A stretch of 64,000 nucleotides of DNA from an uncultured Pelagibacteraceae bacterium (lineage in GTDB: Bacteria; Pseudomonadota; Alphaproteobacteria; Pelagibacterales; Pelagibacteraceae), in NCBI GenBank assembly GCA_902628815.1, contig CACOOK010000001.1:1-64000 (forward strand). Reading direction: 5' to 3'. Positions within the stretch are counted from its first letter, which is position 1. Each line of letters opens with the position of its first letter. Position numbers and translations under genes: made by a program. Below are positions 60,511 to 64,000 of this stretch, one piece after another. The notes under the pieces were generated by a model. The model did not search any database and was not told the DNA's origin. It saw only the letters and a program-made list of their open reading frames with translations.

Positions 60511-60948
60511 ATGAGTTCAGAAACTTTTAATTGGACATGCAATCACACTTGGTCAAAAAGTGCCAGAAATACTTTCTGGTGTTTATTAGGCTGTGCTATT
60601 GGGGATCTTGGAACGATTTTATTTTTTCAATTAACTAAAATTCCTTTTCCTGTTCTGGGAATAATGGTTTTGGCTATAATTAATGGTATAATTACAAGTA
60701 TAATTTTAGAGACAATTATTTTATTAAGACAGAACTTTTCTTTTAAGCTAGCTTTAAAAACTGCGACAGGTATGAGTTTAATCTCAATGGTGAGTATGGA
60801 AATTGCAATGAATGCTACTGACTATTTTCTTACAGGAGGAGCTATCCTGACCTGGTGGGTTATTCCAATTATGTTGTTTGTTGGTTTTGTTACGCCTTGG
60901 CCATATAATTACTGGAGACTTAAAAAATTCAACGAAGCTTGCCATTAA
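60511..60948 (+). CDS. DUF4396 family membrane protein
   Basis: 145 aa, four TM helices. TFWCLLGCAIGDLGTILFFQ, SMEIAMNATDYFLTGG and WWVIPIMLFVGFVTPWPYNY-W match the DUF4396 pattern (C-x-x-G-x-x-x-G-D, M-E-x-x-M-N, W-P-Y-N-Y). Function unknown; N-terminal Cys/His could bind metal. Overlaps convergent cytochrome gene by 4 bp. Confidence 0.82.
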   Translation: MSSETFNWTCNHTWSKSARNTFWCLLGCAIGDLGTILFFQLTKIPFPVLGIMVLAIINGIITSIILETIILLRQNFSFKLALKTATGMSLISMVSMEIAMNATDYFLTGGAILTWWVIPIMLFVGFVTPWPYNYWRLKKFNEACH

Positions 60949-61475
60949 GTAATTTTTTTTAAGATTTTATCTTTGAATATAAAATGGTGCACAATTACCG
61001 CTATTATATGTAGAGCTATAAGTGCTAACAGTAAATAATTCGCATAGATGTGAACTTCATAATAAGTATCAGCTAAAATAAAATTATCTTTCTCAAATCC
61101 GTATTTAAAAAATATGAAATTAAGAGTTTCTCCCATATAAAGTTTCTTAAGAATTCCAGAAATAGTTATAGCGAAAATACTTAAATAAAGTAAAAAATGG
61201 TTAACCTTTCCAATAAAGACTTGGCCTTTGAAAAAACTTTTGCTTTCAGTAGGACTAGGATTAAAGAATTTCCATATCAGTCTAAATAGCGTTAAATAAA
61301 AAACAGTAATTCCAACTAATATATGAATATTTTCTAATTCTATTCTCTGATCAGAAAATTCCAATCCTACCAAATAAAAACCAAAGGGAACTTGTACTAA
61401 AAGTACAATAAAGGTAATCCAATGAAACATTTTAGCTAGTAGACCGTATTTGTCAAAACTGTTAAAAAATTGCAT
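60945..61475 (-). CDS. Cytochrome b561 family protein
   Basis: 176 aa, four TM helices with heme-ligating His pairs: YGLLAKMFHWITFIVLLVQ, LENIHILVGITVFYLTLFR, and EVHIYANYLLLALIALHIIA ending VHHFIF. Prokaryotic b561 proteins move electrons between quinones and periplasmic acceptors. Divergent from a cytochrome c' gene with 19 bp between starts; the two may form one electron path. Confidence 0.9.
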   Translation of the reverse strand: MQFFNSFDKYGLLAKMFHWITFIVLLVQVPFGFYLVGLEFSDQRIELENIHILVGITVFYLTLFRLIWKFFNPSPTESKSFFKGQVFIGKVNHFLLYLSIFAITISGILKKLYMGETLNFIFFKYGFEKDNFILADTYYEVHIYANYLLLALIALHIIAVIVHHFIFKDKILKKIT

Positions 61476-61494
61476 AATAAATTATTAATTATAT

Positions 61495-61935
61495 ATGATT
61501 AAAATCAAAACGATAGTTGTCGCAACATTTATCTTAATTTCTCAGGAATTATATGCTGCCGAGTCTGTTGAAGAAATAATAAAAGGCAGGAAAGCAATGT
61601 TTAGCGAAAACTACCAAAATGCAAAAAAAATATCTATTTTATTGAAATCTAAAAAAATTGATGAGGCAAAACCTTTAATGCAAAAAATTTCAGATAATTA
61701 CAAAAAACTTTTAGATTATTTTCCTGAAAATACAAAAGAGGGTTTTAAAACGGAGGCGCTTCCAAGTATTTGGGAAAATAAAGATGAGTTTAATGCATTA
61801 ATGCAAAAAGCTTCAGATGATATGATTAAACTTGCTAAAGTAATTGAAACTACTGAAGATCTTAGAGCAGTCCAAAAAGAACTAATGTGGAGTAATTGCT
61901 CGGCTTGTCATAGTAGATTTAGAGCACCTCATTAA
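61495..61935 (+). CDS. Cytochrome c' (class II)
   Basis: 146 aa. Signal peptide (VVATFILISQELYA), four-helix bundle with E-x-I-x-x-R-K near the start of the mature chain, and heme motif CSACHSRFR at the C-terminal helix (Cys ~138, 141, His 142), as in class II c-type cytochromes. Periplasmic; family members bind NO or act in electron transfer. The CcdA encoded at 44196 may support its maturation. Confidence 0.88.
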   Translation: MIKIKTIVVATFILISQELYAAESVEEIIKGRKAMFSENYQNAKKISILLKSKKIDEAKPLMQKISDNYKKLLDYFPENTKEGFKTEALPSIWENKDEFNALMQKASDDMIKLAKVIETTEDLRAVQKELMWSNCSACHSRFRAPH

Positions 61936-61941
61936 ATTTTA

Positions 61942-62529
61942 ATGCAACTTCTACCCCTAATTTTATTTGGTATAGCAACTGCCTTTTCTCCTGGACCAAA
62001 TAATATTATGACATCCTATACAGCTTTTAATTTTGGCTTTAAAAAAGCCATTCCTACAATGCTAGGAGTTATTATTGGATGGACACTATTAATTATACTT
62101 TTACAATTAACGTCAGCAGCTGTTTTTCAAAAGTATGCGTTTATTCAAGCTTCAATTAAAATATTAGGATCAATATATCTTTTATATATGGCATATAAAT
62201 TATCCTTTGCAGGACAAACAAAAGATAAAAAAATCGATCCAAAACCAGTAACTTTTTTTAATACTTTTTGGTTTCAATTTGTAAATCCCAAAAGCATTAT
62301 TGTTGGACTCACTTCAATTTCAATATTTATAGATACACAAAATAATTACATTAGAGACTCTATAATTTTGACTTCAATGTGGTTTTTGATGGCGATTGGA
62401 AGTCAGGTTTCATGGTGCTTAATGGGAAAATATATGAGAAAATTCGCCACAAGTGATAAATTTATAAAGAATTTTAATTATACAATGTCTTTTTTACTTA
62501 TCGTTTGTGTAATTTTGTTCTATGTATAG
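61942..62529 (+). CDS. LysE family amino-acid exporter
   Basis: 195 aa, six TM helices. Starts ILFGIATAFSPGPNNIMTSY (SPGPNN, stronger family match than the paralog at 46851), with FQFVNPKSIIVGLTSIS in the middle. Separated by 6 bp from the cytochrome gene and by 3 bp from aconitase. Substrate unknown. Confidence 0.9.
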   Translation: MQLLPLILFGIATAFSPGPNNIMTSYTAFNFGFKKAIPTMLGVIIGWTLLIILLQLTSAAVFQKYAFIQASIKILGSIYLLYMAYKLSFAGQTKDKKIDPKPVTFFNTFWFQFVNPKSIIVGLTSISIFIDTQNNYIRDSIILTSMWFLMAIGSQVSWCLMGKYMRKFATSDKFIKNFNYTMSFLLIVCVILFYV

Positions 62530-62532
62530 CCC

Positions 62533-64000
62533 ATGAAATTTAATAGCAAAGATTCATTCAAATCATTAGATAAAATAACTTGCTCAGGAAAAGATTACAA
62601 AATTTTTAATCTTGCTAAGGCAGAAAAAAATGGTTTGAGCGGTATTTCTAAGTTACCTAAATCTCTAAAAGTTCTTTTAGAAAATCTGCTTAGGTTTGAG
62701 GATGAAAATACAGTCGACAAAAAACAAATTTTAGCAATAAAGGACTGGTTAAAAAATAAAAAATCAAAAATTGAAATTGCTTACAGACCAGCTAGAGTTT
62801 TAATGCAAGACTATACAGGAATTCCAGCAGTTGCAGACTTAGCAGCTATGAGAGATGCAGTTAAAGACAAAAATAGAAATCCAGATAAGATAAATCCTCT
62901 TTCAACAGTCGATTTAGTGATTGATCACTCCGTAATGGTTGACGAATACGCATCAGGTAAATCATTTGAAAAAAATGTTGAAAGAGAATTCTCTAGAAAT
63001 GGCGAAAGATATTCTTTTTTAAAATGGGGACAAAAAGCATTCAATAATTTTAGGGTAGTGCCTCCAGGAACAGGAATATGCCATCAAGTAAATTTAGAAT
63101 ACTTATCCAAAGTAGTTTGGTCTTCTAAAAGTAATAATGATTTATATGCTTATCCTGATACTTTAGTTGGAACAGATAGCCATACTACTATGGTCAATGG
63201 TTTATCTGTTTTGGGTTGGGGTGTTGGAGGTATAGAGGCCGAGGCTGCAATGTTAGGACAACCTATTTCTATGTTGATTCCAGAAGTTGTTGGAGTAGAA
63301 CTTACAGGTAAATTAAAAGAAGGAACGACAGCAACGGACTTAGTTTTAACAATAGTAGAAATGCTAAGAAAAAAAGGAGTAGTTGGAAAATTTGTTGAAT
63401 TTTATGGCGATGGTCTAAAAAATTTAACACTAGCAGATAGGGCAACTATTGCTAACATGGCTCCTGAGTATGGTGCTACTTGCGGATTTTTTCCAATTGA
63501 TGATGAAACTTTAAAGTATCTTCAATTATCTGGGAGAGACGAAGCGATTATTTCTTTGGTTGAAAAGTATTCCAAGGAACAAGGGCTCTGGGCAAGCGGG
63601 GACGTAACCTTCTCAGACACAGTTTCTTTAGATGTGTCTACGGTTGTTACCAGTATCTCTGGACCTAAAAGACCACAAGATAAAGTATTGTTGACTGATG
63701 CTTCTAGTTCTTTTTCAAAAGTTTTCAAACAAAACACTAACAGAGATAAGTCGGTCGAGACTGATGTTAAGGGTGAAAATTTCAAAGTAAAAGATGGAGA
63801 CATTGTTATAGCTGCCATTACATCTTGCACTAATACTTCGAATCCTAGTGTTCTTTTTGGTGCCGGTCTATTAGCAAAAAAAGCTCATGAAAAAGGTTTG
63901 AAAGTTAAACCATGGGTAAAAACTTCTTTAGCCCCAGGTTCTCAGGTTGTTACAGATTATTTAGAAAAAGCAGGTTTAAATAAATATTTAGACGAACTTG
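62533..64000 (+). CDS. acnA: Aconitate hydratase AcnA, 3' end outside window
   Basis: N-terminal 489 codons of aconitase A (full length ~890): citrate to isocitrate in the TCA cycle. Motifs: LPKSLKVLLENLLR, RVLMQDYTGIPAVADLAAMR, LVIDHSVMVDEYA, VVPPGTGICHQVNLEYL, GTDSHTTMVNGLSVLGWGVG, and the first 4Fe-4S cysteine in AAITSCTNTSNPSVL (~432). The start ATG lies 3 bp after the LysE stop without a strong Shine-Dalgarno. The frame is open to the last base. Confidence 0.97.
   Translation, partial: MKFNSKDSFKSLDKITCSGKDYKIFNLAKAEKNGLSGISKLPKSLKVLLENLLRFEDENTVDKKQILAIKDWLKNKKSKIEIAYRPARVLMQDYTGIPAVADLAAMRDAVKDKNRNPDKINPLSTVDLVIDHSVMVDEYASGKSFEKNVEREFSRNGERYSFLKWGQKAFNNFRVVPPGTGICHQVNLEYLSKVVWSSKSNNDLYAYPDTLVGTDSHTTMVNGLSVLGWGVGGIEAEAAMLGQPISMLIPEVVGVELTGKLKEGTTATDLVLTIVEMLRKKGVVGKFVEFYGDGLKNLTLADRATIANMAPEYGATCGFFPIDDETLKYLQLSGRDEAIISLVEKYSKEQGLWASGDVTFSDTVSLDVSTVVTSISGPKRPQDKVLLTDASSSFSKVFKQNTNRDKSVETDVKGENFKVKDGDIVIAAITSCTNTSNPSVLFGAGLLAKKAHEKGLKVKPWVKTSLAPGSQVVTDYLEKAGLNKYLDEL

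Overview
The window is a gene-dense, very AT-rich (roughly 30% GC by eye) bacterial chromosome segment. It most likely comes from the SAR11 clade (Pelagibacterales, Candidatus Pelagibacter-like) of the Alphaproteobacteria. The signs are the low GC with lysine/asparagine/isoleucine-rich proteins, tiny intergenic gaps with many 1-8 nt gene overlaps, a circularly permuted two-piece ssrA of the alphaproteobacterial type, an alphaproteobacterial murB-ddl-ftsQ-ftsA-lpxC-bamD-ligA block, and a metY gene behind a SAM-II plus SAM-V riboswitch pair, an arrangement I recall from SAR11. No rRNA, tRNA, CRISPR array, transposase or integrase was seen.

Layout. 1-7.2 kb: end of the division/cell-wall cluster (murB partial, ddl, ftsQ, ftsA, lpxC, bamD, ligA), with no ftsZ or recN at their usual places. 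7.2-14.3 kb: pepP, uvrD, an AsmA-like protein, fumC, a MazG-like pyrophosphohydrolase and a 26-aa membrane ORF. 14.3-15.73 kb: a small accessory region downstream of ssrA, in which two micro-cassettes are bounded by three near-identical 27-bp copies of the ssrA 3' end. The first cassette carries a superinfection-immunity-like gene; the second carries a two-helix membrane protein and a lipoprotein. 15.8-22.1 kb: thyX, mrp, hflK, hflC (interrupted by an in-frame TAA), DUF2065, a DegP-type protease, miaA. 22.1-27.1 kb: branched-chain amino acid synthesis (ilvB, ilvH, ilvC, leuA). 27.1-33.1 kb: rod-shape genes mreB, mreC, mreD, mrdA, rodA and a bactofilin. 33.2-36.3 kb: a likely D-amino-acid/2-hydroxyacid operon with an EamA exporter. 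36.4-37.3 kb: two tandem paralogous lipoproteins.

37.4-46.5 kb is a sulfur and thiol neighbourhood: metY with its elaborate leader, gshB, gshA, a third ATP-grasp ligase, cysE, two msrB genes (one cytoplasmic, one apparently exported), ccdA and a glutaredoxin. 47.5-52.3 kb is a complete branched-chain-type ABC uptake system (binding protein, two permeases, two ATPases), with a terminator hairpin after the binding-protein gene. It is followed by the AzlCD exporter pair, a 23-aa membrane ORF and a CsiD/GlaH-type glutarate hydroxylase. 54.4-57.4 kb is a complete tripartite tricarboxylate transporter (tctC, tctB, tctA). 57.5-62.5 kb holds an outer-membrane barrel, DoxX, AbrB-type, ProC-like, DUF4396, cytochrome b561, cytochrome c' and LysE proteins. 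The window ends inside an aconitase gene.

The two most interesting places are the ssrA-linked cassette array (14.32-15.50 kb) and the metY leader (38.67-38.98 kb). The metY leader has a promoter, SAM-II, an intrinsic terminator and SAM-V, then two overlapping short ORFs whose start regions can pair with the same intervening strand, and then metY.
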